NCBI GenBank assembly: GCA_012845835.1
Contig: JABAKD010000003.1
Coordinates: 3,344,212-3,408,211 of the forward strand
Length of the DNA: 64,000 bases
From: Undaria pinnatifida
Taxonomy: Eukaryota > Sar > Phaeophyceae > Laminariales > Alariaceae
Direction: 5' to 3'
Shown one piece after another: positions 33,182 through 45,100 of this stretch. Under the pieces are notes generated by a model. It worked only from the letters and a program-made list of their open reading frames with translations, was not told the origin of the DNA and ran no database searches. Both the position numbers and the translations under genes were made by a program. Position 1 is the stretch's first letter. Every line of letters begins with the position of its first letter.

Positions 33182-34839
33182 GGTCGCATGGACCCTGCCA
33201 CTGCTACATCCTGAGCACTGGGTGTGCTATACCGTCCCGATGCAGTGTTGGGGGTGCCCCAGTGAAGGCGGTCCGAGCAAGGCGGCATCCCGATACAAGG
33301 CGGTCAAAAGCGCTTGGCGCGTCTAGGGAGTTGCACTCGTAACCCGGCATGAATATGGCGGCTTTCTCCAATCAGGCAGCCATATTGCTCGGGCACACCA
33401 CCGCCTTTATTGGGGCACCCCTACTGTATCCTATATTACCATCCAGGATATCGGTACTGAGGTCGGTGAGGACAAGCGAGGGTGCCGTGACAATCCCATA
33501 CGAACGCAGAAATACTTCATCCAGGGCGAGTGATCCTTCGGGCCGTCCATAAAATGTAACAAGAGGTACAGTTTATTAGTAGTGGAGTCTGGTGTGTCCG
33601 GCCCGCTTCCACCCGACCGAACCCTGCGTGGAAAACCAATCGTCTGCACGTGTTTGTCCTTTTGCTCCCTACGATTTTTCACTGTGGTGCAGCGACGATT
33701 TTATGCGTTCGCGCGCTGCTCCCCAATGTACTGTGTGAAGAGATGGGTTGGATTACGTGCGGTAGGAGGTTGTCGACTTCAAGATAAAGGAGAGTTAACG
33801 ACGTGTTTGTAATAGATGGCCGCGGCAGGCGGGGTGGCTGCTTTCTAAGAGTGCGTGTGTTGCTGTCGGTTGCCCGTCTCGTGGCCGTCGCGCGACTAGC
33901 TTCAGGCGTTTACGAGAGGGCGCTGATGATCGAGATCAATTGGCTCGCGCATGCACGCATGCATGCATACCGTTTTTTTTTCGTAGAGAAGCCCAAGGCA
34001 TGGGCTGGAGGACGAAGGAGATAATTCAACATTTAGAAGTGTGAACGAGGTGTGTTGCAGTTGTTTCGACAGCGGGAGCGAAGTACAATTATTACCCTGA
34101 CGTATTTCATGCACAGTATATTCCGAGAGAGCCTCTGTCCGCTCGGAAATGTGCCGAGGCGGATGGTGCTATGTTGGCACAATTGCCGCCTCTGTTGTTC
34201 CCCGCGCATTTCGATCTTGGCTCGGAGATTGCACAGGAGGACGCAAAGTATTCCAGTAGGGGATTCCAACATACACCGAGGCGTTTTCCACCAAGGGTTA
34301 GCACAAAATCCCGAAGCCGCATCATGCTTGCAACCTACATGTGATTTTGAGAATCACCGAGAAATTGGTACCGGTGTTACGCATCCTTGACAGAAACGCG
34401 ATGCATTTGCAAGTCACGCCAGGTAGTTAGAAGATAAATCTTGACTCGTTTTTATTTTGGAACACACTCCTAGCCTCAAGTTGTGAGCACTCGACTTTTT
34501 TTCGCACCTCGCACCCAACCCCGAAAACCCTACACTGCATGCATATAACGCAGCAAAATCTAACAATGTATTCACCCGCGTTGCCCCCCCCCTCTCCGGC
34601 ACATCCTCAACTGGTTGTTTTTTCGAGGTCAAAAACATAGAGTGCCGGTAAGTCGACAGCCTTCTCGCGTGATATTACCTCACACCCCGCTCCACTCACA
34701 GGCTATCAACAGTGGTTCACGACCCGGGGTTTCTCGACTCTACCTCATAGATGCCCTGTCGACGGGGACGGTGCACAATAACTTCGCGTTCGTTGCTCAT
34801 CAAGCAACAAGCTAGCTCGTCACTTGCTTGAACTACGTC

Positions 34840-35350
34840 CGCTGCTGCCAACGACTCGCCGTCACGTACAGCATTTATTTCGTCAAACGATAAACCGAAA
34901 GTAGCTAAAGTAGCCTGCGAAGAGACTGCCTCCGATACTCGATGCTGCCAACGATGGGCCGACACGGACAGCATTGATGTGTTCCAGCGACCCACGAAGA
35001 TAAACCGAAGTAGACCACGAAAAGAGCCTACTTCCGCTACTCCGCGTGCTGCCAGCGACTGCCGGCCGTCTAGTATAGCCTTTCGCCAAGCAAGACAACA
35101 AAAATGGCAACTGTTGCGCACGAAGACACCCTTTCTGTTACTCTGTGCTGCCAACAACTTGTTGTCGAGTACACACAGCGTTTCGTCAAGCGACAAGCCA
35201 AAGAGCAACGAAAAGGAGAGCCCAACAAGAAACCGATTCCACTTCTCAGCACCAGTACTGCTAACGGCGGGCTGTCCATGCCATTTAGCATTTCGTCATG
35301 CGACGAACTAAAAGTAGCAAACGTAGCCCACGAAAGAAAAGCCCACGAAC
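34840..35350. repeat. Degenerate tandem repeat, about 115 bases, 4-5 copies
   Basis: GCTGCCAACGACTCGCC, CAGCATTTATTTCGTCAAAC and GATAAACCGAAAGTAGC recur with changes up to AGCATTTCGTCATGCGACGA. One more unit lies apart at about 37.72-37.80 kb. A 163-residue ORF on the minus strand follows the repeat period. Confidence 0.7.
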
Positions 35351-36979
35351 AATAAAAAGTAGAAACATACGGTGATTACGTCGGGTTATCCGACAGGAAA
35401 TTGCGGGATATTGTTGTATGGGAATGATACGTGGAACATTCCTTTGGGTCCTTGTGGACTGCTGAAAACAACCCTAGGAACATTCTGGTGTTAGCAATAT
35501 GAAATTTTAGTGCTTCGAAAGAGTACCCCGTGATTCGTCGAGCCGAGCACGTAGGCTTCGCACACCGGCGCCTACCAGCTCACTCCATCTCTTCCCCTCG
35601 GATCAGCATCTGGGACAAGTTGATAAAGGCATCTACATACCATCCTCTTCAAACTGTGTGTTGCAGTGAAGCTACCGCCCCGAGACTGGTGTGCTGGAAG
35701 CAGATTATTCTTCACATAATGGATTGATTTCAACATCGTCGTGAAGCATTATAATTGCCGTCCCATCCCGTCGCGAATATATATACATATATATATCTGT
35801 ATACCTTCCCGTGCCGCCGTCAAAATCTATACTTGCCGTCCCGCCATGCCGACAAAACCTAACGTTAACGTCCCGTCCCGCCGCCACCGACATTTCCGTC
35901 ACGTCAAGATGCCGTGGCGGTCACTCCGCTGTCTGATGGCTGCTGTCGTCTCCCGCGATATAATTACGTTTTTATTCGAACATTGCTGTTTTAAAAAACA
36001 AAAAAAAATCACAATTCATTGTTCGTACGGTTTTTCGTGATTACGTTTTTGGCATTCTTGTAGTTACAAAAAAAAAAAGAAGCGAAATACGAAAAAAAGA
36101 AGCACGAAATGCGAAATACCGGGTAGGAGGTACTACAGCAGAGTCGACCTGAAAGGCATCAGACACCACACCACACCCTACACCTCAACACCGCCGCCAC
36201 CGCCACGAGCAACCGAACACCGCCACGGGACGATGAGTGCCTTCCTAACAAGCGTGGCAGACCAATCAGCACCAGAACCAGCACCAATACCAACACCAGC
36301 GCCAGCACCAGCACCAGCATCAGCACCAGCACCAGCACCAGCACCAGCACCAGCGCTGGCATCACCACCACCACCAGCACCACCGCCCACCACCCCGGCC
36401 ACCTCCACCACAGCACAAGAAACGCAGCCATCAGTACAGCCAACCACCAGCACCACACCGCCAGCGCAGCCACCAGAAAAGGGACGAGCCGGCACGGTAA
36501 CATTCTGGGGGAAGGGTGCGGAAGACTCCAAAAGGCGTCGCTCGTGTGGCAAAACTTCTCGGAGCTTCGAGGCGGCATCGTGCTCGAAAAAACGATGTGA
36601 AGTGCACAGTCAGCCACAAAAGTTTCCCGCCAAAAGAAAAATATACACGGTCCCGTCCTGCTGTAAAAAAAACGGTACCATCCCGTCCCATCGTGAAAAA
36701 AAAAGTACCGTCCCGTCCCGCCGTGAAAACTTATATGTACCGTCCGTTCCCGAAAAAACAAGTCATTGTACGCTACCGTCCCGTCCCGTGGAGAATTTTC
36801 ACACCCACAGCCCAGTCCCGCCCATATTTGATGTTTATAACGTCCCGTCCATGTTTCAATTGTTTTCTCGCCAGGTGGGTTAAAACACTCCAGTTCCGTT
36901 CCGTCTCGATCCTTGCCCACTGTGATAAAACTTGGAAATGCCCAGGACTTTTTGCGGGTTTGATCACTTCTCACGGGCC

Positions 36980-37580
36980 GGGTCAGGGTGATCCGACCCG
37001 ACCCGACCCGACCCCACTCGTGATATTGGAACACGTCTTGACCCGACCCTACCCAGCCCATCAGGTTTTCGAACACTTCCTGACCCGTCCCGACTCGAAC
37101 CGTGATATTTTGAAGCCTCCTGACTCGTACAAGTCGCTGGTAATTTCCAGGACGTTTTGCGGGTCTGGCCACTTTTCCCACGTCTGGCCGGGTAAGGGTG
37201 GCCCAACCCGACCCGACCCGGCCCGGCCCGGCCCGACCCGGCCCGGCCCGACCCGATCCGACCCGGCCCGACCCGACCCGACCCGACCCGACCCGACCCG
37301 ACCCGACCCGACCCGACCAGACCCGACCCGACCCGACCCGACCCGACCCGACCCGACCCGACCCGACCCGACCCGACCCGACCCGACCCGACCCGACCCG
37401 ACCCGACCCGACCCGACCCGACCCGACCCGACCCGACCCGACCCGACCCGACCCGACCCGACCCGACCCGACCCGACCCGACCCGACCCGACCCGACCCG
37501 ACCCGACCCGACCCGACCCGACCCGACCCGATCCGACCCGACCCGACCCGACCCGACCCGACCCGACCCGACCCGACCTG
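36980..37580. repeat. (ACCCG)n pentanucleotide array
   Basis: An isolated run near 36.99 kb, and a long near-perfect array from about 37.20 to 37.58 kb with a few ACCAG/ATCCG variants. A matching array in the opposite orientation lies at 39.49-39.81 kb. Confidence 0.97.
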
Positions 37581-38749
37581 ACCCGCCCGTGGTATTTTTC
37601 AATCTTCTGATCCCACACGACCCAACCCGTGGGATTGCGAAGACCCCTTTACCCGACGCGATTTGAGCCGCGGGATGTAGGAAACCTCTTGATCCGAACC
37701 GGCCCGTGAAAAAAAAGGTTATATTTAAGCATTTCGTCGAGCGAAAAATCAAACACACAGTAGCATAAGTAGTCCCTGACGAGACTGCTCCCACCAGCTG
37801 CGCGTGTACTCACGTTCGATTTTTCTCACGGCAAGGCGCTCGTCGTCTACCGTGACGTGGCGAACAGAGTGTTTTTGGTCGTTGTTCGCTGCGTACTGCA
37901 GACGCACAAAAACTGAGCCATGGTCAAGGTTTCACTCAACGTTAATCAATCGGCGTTGTTTACTCTCCTCGAGTGTGGTTGTCGCCGAGGTAAAAAAACA
38001 ACAAGGTGCCGGGGCTGGTGGCTACGTAATAGCTCTCAGTAGCAGCACTAGGCTGCTCCTCTGAACAAATAAACTCGACGTTGAGACATGTGCGGCAAAC
38101 ATCGAAACACCACACCATGCTATGCACCGCTCTTCACAACCCACCCACCCACCCACCCACCCACACAACGTCATGGATGCCATCGCACCACCCGGGTCAA
38201 CGATTTAAAAAACGGCAAAAACGAGCACTGGCTCAAGAGAAATCGACGCGACGTTCCACGAAACTCTTTAGCGGTACGTGGCTTCCCATCGTAAATAAAG
38301 CTGGCCCTCAAACCACGCCAAAACGACACACATCCTGGCAAGGTATAACGCCCGACCCGTCAGATCACCAAAACCAACCCTTAACAGGTACGTGGCGTTC
38401 CCGTCGAAAATAACCCAACTGTCAAAATCAACTCAAGAAAAAAATGAGCTGTTGTACGTGGCCTCCCATAGTCAAGCTGGCCCTTGATCCAACCCACGAA
38501 AAAAAACGGGTGCGTCCCGGCAGGGTTCCACGCCCGACCCGTCCGGTCACGCAATACCAACTCTTGGTAGGTTGCCAGCGGCTCCACAGATCAGCGCCAA
38601 AATACTTGAGAAACGTAGACCGCGCATCCCAATGCATCAGGATTTAGACCCGGCCCAGTCACCCAAAAAGAATAGTCATCGCTACATTCGAAAAAAAAAA
38701 AACATCCGCTTCTTTCTCCGCGGTTTCCATCCGCCCCGGTCGAGCTAGA

Positions 38750-38830
38750 GGCGTCTCATCACCCCCCCGAAAGTCTAGTAATAATCGATCTCCCCAGACC
38801 ACGGATCGTGCGCGCCCCTTCGCTCTTCCT
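38750..38830 (-). pseudogene. Copy of the UNC119 last-exon end including stop
   Basis: The sense strand reads HDPWSGEIDYY and TAG, against [11 protein letters not shown] and TAG in the real exon about 210 bases upstream. The similarity continues a short way past the stop (ACTTTCG against CCTTCGG). The acidic coding part is not recognisable here. Confidence 0.75.
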
Positions 38831-38987
38831 CGGCCTCCTTCAACCCATCCGGTCAATCAAATTTACCCATCAGTACAAAACAACCACCGCCTTCTTTTGG
38901 GTTTCAATCTTCCCCCCTCGCCCCCCCCATCCCCGAGTTGGATCTGTCCCAGCTGCTGAGAAGGTATCAGGTGTCAGCACCGAAGGC

Positions 38988-39184
38988 CTAGTAGTAATCG
39001 GCCTCCTTGGACCACGGGTCATGTGCGTTCCCTCGCCCGTCCCCAGCTTCCTGCCTCCTCGCGAGCTCGTCGTCGTCCTCCTCCTCGTCGTACTTCCCCC
39101 CCGCCTTTTGTTCTCCGCTTCTGGACCCACCGCCTCCGCTACCGTCCACGTCGTACTCCTCGGCGCCACCGTCTTCCCCGTCAT
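38988..39184 (-). CDS. UNC119: UNC119 exon g (acidic tail and stop)
   Basis: Encodes [20 protein letters not shown], then [18 protein letters not shown] and the terminal [11 protein letters not shown] with TAG. The acceptor is CCTGAACAG, preceded by CTTCATC. The tail is acidic, Gly-rich and probably disordered. A decayed copy including the stop lies downstream at 38750-38830. Confidence 0.78.
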
Positions 39185-42100
39185 CTGTTCAGGATGAAGT
39201 TTTTTTCGGCACAAATAAGTCCAGTTCTACTACGATCGTATTCATTCGTGTAGTATGAATACACGAATGTCTTCTCGTCTCCAGTACGGGCACAAACGTT
39301 TTAATGAATTTGTTTGGATCATCGCAACGCACGGGCACGCACACAAGTTGGCCACAGTTACGAATACCCTGCTGCGCGAGCTCCTAGCTACAGCTAAAGC
39401 TATCTTTAATCATGCGAGCGGGTCCGAGGATCTAATTTTGAAGGCACCAAAAAAACAACAGGGGTTTCCACGGGTCATGGACCGCCCCCCGGGTCGGGCC
39501 GAGTCGGGTCGGGTCGGGTCGGGTCGGGTCGGATCGGGTCGGGTCGGGTCGGTCGGGTCGGGTCGGGTCGGGTCGGGTCGGGTCGGGTCGGGTCGGGTCG
39601 GGTCGGGTCGGGTCGGGTCGGGTCGGGTCGGGTCGGGTCGGGTCGGGTCGGGTCGGGTCGGGTCGGGTCGGGTCGGGTCGGGTCGGGTCGGGTCGGGTCG
39701 GGTCGGGTCGGGTCGGGTCGGGTCGGGTCGGGTCGGGTCGGGTCGGGTCGGGTCGGGTCGGGTCGGGTCGGGTCGGGTCGGGTCGGGTCGGGTCGGGTCG
39801 GGTCGGCCAGAAGGTTTCGAATCTCAAGGGCCGGATCGGGTCACCCCGACCCGATCCAACCCGCGAGGGGTGACCCGACCCGTGAAAAAGCCGGAAAAAA
39901 ATAGGGCCTTGGTTTCCGAGGTGGGTAATCCCCGGATTGGGTTTTATTCTAGAGGGATACTTTATCAACCAAATTTGCTAGGGCTTTGGAGGGGTGCTAT
40001 CGGATGGAGTCATCCGTCGATAGGGGCTGCACATTTTTCGCCATAAAAAGGTATACCTTACCGGTTGGTATGAGGATTTTACGAGTACTGTAGTTGTTTT
40101 GGGACCAGCGCGTAGGACCGTTGATCGAGGTACGCGAACGAATGTCTTGCTTAGAAGTAGTGCTTCGGGTGGTGTGGTTGGTATTGAGCTCTTCATGTTG
40201 CTTGGGAGCTCAGAAAGTTCTTAGAATCTGCTGCACCGCTCGCGTGGGACGACTTTACTACAGTACGACCATCCACGATAAAATTATCGACGAGCACCAT
40301 TTGACACCAGTTGCAAACAATCTTGCCGCCACCATGGCTACGGAAAGGGCGGGTACCCCTTGTTTCTACCGTGTCTACCGTGTCGGAGCCACTCGGCCAG
40401 ATGACAGCTGCACCTCAATGAAAACAAGCCTTCCGACGATTGGTTTTTGGCGCGGTGCTAACAAACGATGACCGTTCTGTGGCGGCTTCATGCGGCAAAA
40501 AGAAAACAGCACGAAAAGTTTAGACCGCGAAGGAATAAGGGCGAAACTTGCGCGAATGAACCCGAGCCACTAAAAAACGATGCCCGAAACAAAATCGATC
40601 CCGGTGCCTGGTCGTTCTACGGTAGCCTCCCCAACATTTCTTGAACGAAATCGCCGGTTTCGAAACCAGCTGCAGGCCGCATCTCCTGAAACACGGCACG
40701 CCTTGCCACCCCGATGTCGTCGTTCGATAATCCTTTGCAAAGAAGACATGGAGATAGGTTTTTCAAAGCATGCTTCCTCGTGTCGAGCAGCCATGAAACG
40801 TTCGTCAAAGAAAATCGCTGGTTTGGGGAGGGGGCTATCGTAGAATCAGTCCACCGTGGCCGAGGTGCCGCGCATGCTTCCAGCGACAGCTATGCTACAG
40901 TTACGAAACAGGCCAGCCGTACTCGTAGTGTTAGACCGGGCATACGAGCAAGCAAGTGGGGAGCAGTCGTCGCAGGGTGTGCGAAGCGCGCCCAACTGCA
41001 TGCTGGTATAGACTAAACTTTAATGGTAAACTCGTTTTAGCTATGAACAGTCCGGTGTTACGTTGCCGGGGTACTTGCGCGGTGGCTAATTATTTTTTGC
41101 TTCAGTTGAAGAAAAAAAAAAATGTGTTTTGCTCCCCTTTTCGACAACTCAACTCACGACACCTCGCCTGGAGTTCAAGAACGCCATTTACATCCCAAAG
41201 GGGATCCTTGTATTTTATCAGGAGAAATGAAAACAAAACCAAAGACGGTTAGTTCCGCAAGAAATGTTCCGCACGAATTCCCATTCGTTTTGTCCCAAAA
41301 CACGCGCTAGTAATGTTGTATGCGTTATAGCTTGTTTACTTCACGTACCCTACCAGGAAGTGGCTTTACTCTCATGTCCACGCGACACTCGGAACATTTC
41401 GCGTGTTTTCCGAGATACCAACTATGGTTGAGAGTCATCCGATGCCAGGGGTGCAGCAGATTCTAAGAAATTTCTGAGTTCCCAACATGAGGAAATCTCG
41501 ATGTCTCACCTGCTCACTTGAAACATGGCTTCGAAGACATTCGTTCCCGCGACCCGACCCGACCAACCAACACTTCCGTGCGCTAGTCCGCAAAACAAAC
41601 ACACTCGTAAAATGACCATGCCGACCGATGATTCAATGCTCGAGGAGCTCAACCGTAACGTCATCAGAAAAAAAGCACTTGGCCATAAACGTGTAACCGC
41701 TACCGACGGAAGGCTCTCAACGACGACACGTGCGTGGTTTAGCGACGACACGTGCGTGGTTTAGCGACGACACGTGCCTGGTTTAGCGACAATACAGCTG
41801 AGAAGCGGCACATGCTGCTGTACGGTGGACGCGCAACGTCTTCTTATTTTCTGAGGCTCTTAACCTGTTGAGAAGCTCTTTCTTTTTTTTTTTAGCCTTT
41901 CTCAGAGGTAAGAACTTGATTTAGAAGAAAACCGAAGTGCAACCCGATGAAAAAAAAACCCATGGCCTATACATGGATATACCAAAGACTTATATATCAC
42001 ACTAACAAAAAAAAATAAGAAAACCATTCGCACGATTTTGGGTCACGGAGCTAACTTGCTCACAAAAACGACCCGACCCGACCCGACCCGACCCCTCCCG

Positions 42101-45100
42101 TGAGATGTCAAACACTTCCTGACCCGGCCCGACTCGTCCCGCGAGGTTTTGAAAACCTCCTGAACCGACGACCCGCGGGTCGTGTCATGACCAGCGGGAA
42201 GCCCTGAAAAATACGACGCACCTCTATCATAGAAGGCGCGTTTTTTAATAGTGATATAGTGTGCAGCATACGGTAGCTGCCGCTAAACGCGTGTCTTCCG
42301 ACTGCTTGCTATAGGACCCCGGCCTTCAAATCACCACCTTCTTTTATCTAGCAGGCCGCGTTGCTTCGCTTCATCGTATTTGATGCTGCGATCGTCATTT
42401 ATATATAGGTCAGACAGACATGAACGCAGGTACCCGGGGGGGGGGAGAAGGGAAGACACCTGTGACCATGACCTTGTCCGGACGGTGGCTGAGGGTAAAA
42501 AAAAACTCTACTAATAGTACGAGATGAAGCTGAAGAATAAAATGAGCAGAAAGACAAGAAAAAATATGTGTGCGGCCGCCTCCTGTGGCTCCCAAAACGA
42601 AAAAAAACTAAAGGCATGTTCGCCGGAGGATAAGCCAACAAACACGCACACACAAACGACGGCATGCACCCGTCGTGAAAAGCTCACCAGAATCGTATTT
42701 CGCCGCCTTTTTCGCCCCCTTCGCCCCCGCGTATCGGTCCTGCGGGGAGGAGAGACCATACAACAGAGGTGAAGGGAAGGAGGGGGGGCGAAGGGGAGGG
42801 GGGGGGTAGGGGAGGGGAGGGGAGGGGAGGGGGGGGGAGGGCAGGGGAGGGGAGGGGAGGGGAGGGGAGGGGAGGGGAGGGGAGGGGAGGGGAGGGGAGG
42901 GGAGGGGAGGGGAGGGGAGGGGAGGGGAGGGGAGGGGAGGGGAGGGGAGGGGAGGGGAGGGGAGGGGAGGGGAGGGGAGGGGAGGGGAGGGGAGGGGAGG
43001 GGAGGGGAGGGAAGGGGTGGAGGGAGGAGCAATGAGTTTGGTATGCATCGCGGGTGGTTCGCTGTGGACACGATCGATGAACGATTCCGTTAGGATCGGT
43101 GTATGGCGTCCAAAAAAACGATTGGTGCGACATAATCAATCATCTAGCAATAGCTTGCAGCAGTACGAGATATCACTATGCTACGCGAGTGTCTTAACAG
43201 CCTCGTACGGTGCAGGTCTGACCGACGCCCTGGCATAGCAGCACGGCCAAGGGGAGCGGCAGGGGATTAATTAAATACGCCTTAGCTACGTAGCGCGAGT
43301 GGCACGACCATATTTCTGTAAAAAAAATTTCTGAAGCTTTTGTGAATTTTGGTGTCGACATATGCACCAACGCCGTGGAACTGTTTTCTGCCCTGTGCCA
43401 ACAACAACTGCTTGACTATTTTTTCAACTCCCAATTCCAAGCATTTTGTCTCCATAGCGGGATGCAGGCGGCAGCCCTAACAATGTTAAGTCCGGTAATA
43501 AGCGAGACACAGGGCCACTCGCGCGAGTGGCCCGTAGCGGAGTGGCCTATATTTGCCCAGCAGGTGAACACTATATTATAAAAATTAAAATACACTCCAG
43601 CTGTGAGATCGCATATTTTGGTCAAAACTCATCTTTGCAAGCTGTGTGTGATACTCCGATCGCGCGTATTACGAGTTGTGTGTCCTCATTAAGGATATAG
43701 GTCGGCGATCCCCCTTGCAACTACATTGTGGCTATCAGGGCCAACAGGGTGATGTTAGTCAGTCTGTGCGCGGAAACTATAAAACCCGTTTCTGAGGGGG
43801 ACAAAATCCGAGACAGCTGTGAAAGGAAATAAATGCATCATTTTATCTAGTAAATCCTGTAAGTAGCTGGTAGCTCAATTTGTGCGTGGAAACTATAAAT
43901 CCTTCAAGGGGATAGATCTGACGGTTTTCGAAAGAATGCACCAGTTTATTATTTGGGGGGGGGGGGGGGGGGCGGGGCAGCTCCAATCTGTGCGTGGAAA
44001 CAAAGCCTCACCCATAGTGGGGCTAGGTCAGGCCGAGTTATTTTACGTGACCGATGCTGCAATGGACGCATGCCACGGTTTGGGTGCGAAGATAGTTTCT
44101 TGCCTCGGTTTCGTGACTTAAGACTGATTCTTACTACGATAGCCCCCCTCCCCCAAACCGGCGACTTTGTTTTTTTTAACGAACGTTTCATGGCTGCTCG
44201 ACACGAGGGTGACATGAAAAGAACATAATCTTATACCTTCGTTGTTTGCAAAGGAGTACTACTACTAGTAGTACTATCGAACCTTGCCGTAGGGGTGGCA
44301 AGGGGAACCAAAAGTAGTATTATCGAACCATGACGTAGGGGTGGCAAGGGGAACCATGTTCTAGGAGATACGGTTGGGAGGTGGCTTCAGCACCGGCGAT
44401 TTCGTTGAAGAAAAAAAGGTAAGGGGTGGGCTATCGTAGAACGACTGTTAAGAAGCTCTACACCTCAACCAAACGAAAAAAAAACGAAAAAAAGGTTGCA
44501 GCACCAAATAACAAACCAAGGGCCTACAGTAGGTATACAACGAAAGCTAAGAACAAGAGCGATGTCCAGATGATGAGAGTCATCCTACACGCTAGGTACG
44601 GGGGGGAGTGCAGCCAGATTTTCAGAACTTTTCGAGCTACTACAAAAAACACGAGGAGAGCTAGCTCAACACCTCTTACACACCGAAAAACGACTTCGAA
44701 GATGTCACGTTCGTTGGCGCAACCCGACCAACGCCTCTCTAAGCGCTCCAAAACAAATTACCGTACCAACGTCTCGCTATGCACCCTTGAGGAGCTCAAC
44801 CGCACTATAGAGGCCAGAAAAAAAACATGTAGCCCAAAAAGTGCACAGCACCTATCGCACTGTAGATGGATGACTATACGCTGGGGTTAACGCCTTCACT
44901 ACTGGAAACCCATTTCTTTTACAAGTTCACTTGAAGTTAGTATGGGAAGGGATTTTCAGGGCTCAAAAAGGGGGCTAAGTTGCCCCGTCGTTCAAAACCA
45001 ATCTTGTAGTCAAAATGTGCCACCGTTCTGTGCCGCCTTTGTCGCAGCACGCGTCAATGGTCACGTCAATGGTCACTATTATCCCTGTAAACTGAGGGTA

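Larger units (their letters stand above)
26766..38987. other. Intergenic region between the two genes
   Basis: No host exon was recognised. It holds family B, D and E elements, two TTAA mini-elements, a 40-base minisatellite, the 34.8-35.4 kb repeat, CACCAG repeats at 36.26-36.38 kb, the (ACCCG)n array and a duplicated block at 38.24-38.58 kb (TACGTGGCTTCCCAT / TACGTGGCCTCCCAT). The stretch 31.48-32.26 kb is GC-rich with open frames on both strands but no recognisable family. Confidence 0.6.

Noticed and set aside
34717-35208. 163-codon minus-strand ORF
   Set aside because: It follows the period of a 115-base degenerate tandem repeat; internal repeats explain its openness.
36159-37794. Long ORFs over the ACCCG array (TRPDP- and GSGRV-type peptides, up to 340-364 codons)
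   Set aside because: A pentamer lacking stops is open in several frames on both strands; the peptides are pure repeat translations.
39255-40046. 263-codon ORF over the GGGTC array
   Set aside because: The same composition effect; the non-repeat ends match no family.
42511-43139. Pro/Leu/Ser-rich ORFs of 146-186 codons
   Set aside because: Translations of the (GGGGA)n array; the true coding piece here is the 52-base exon f in another frame.
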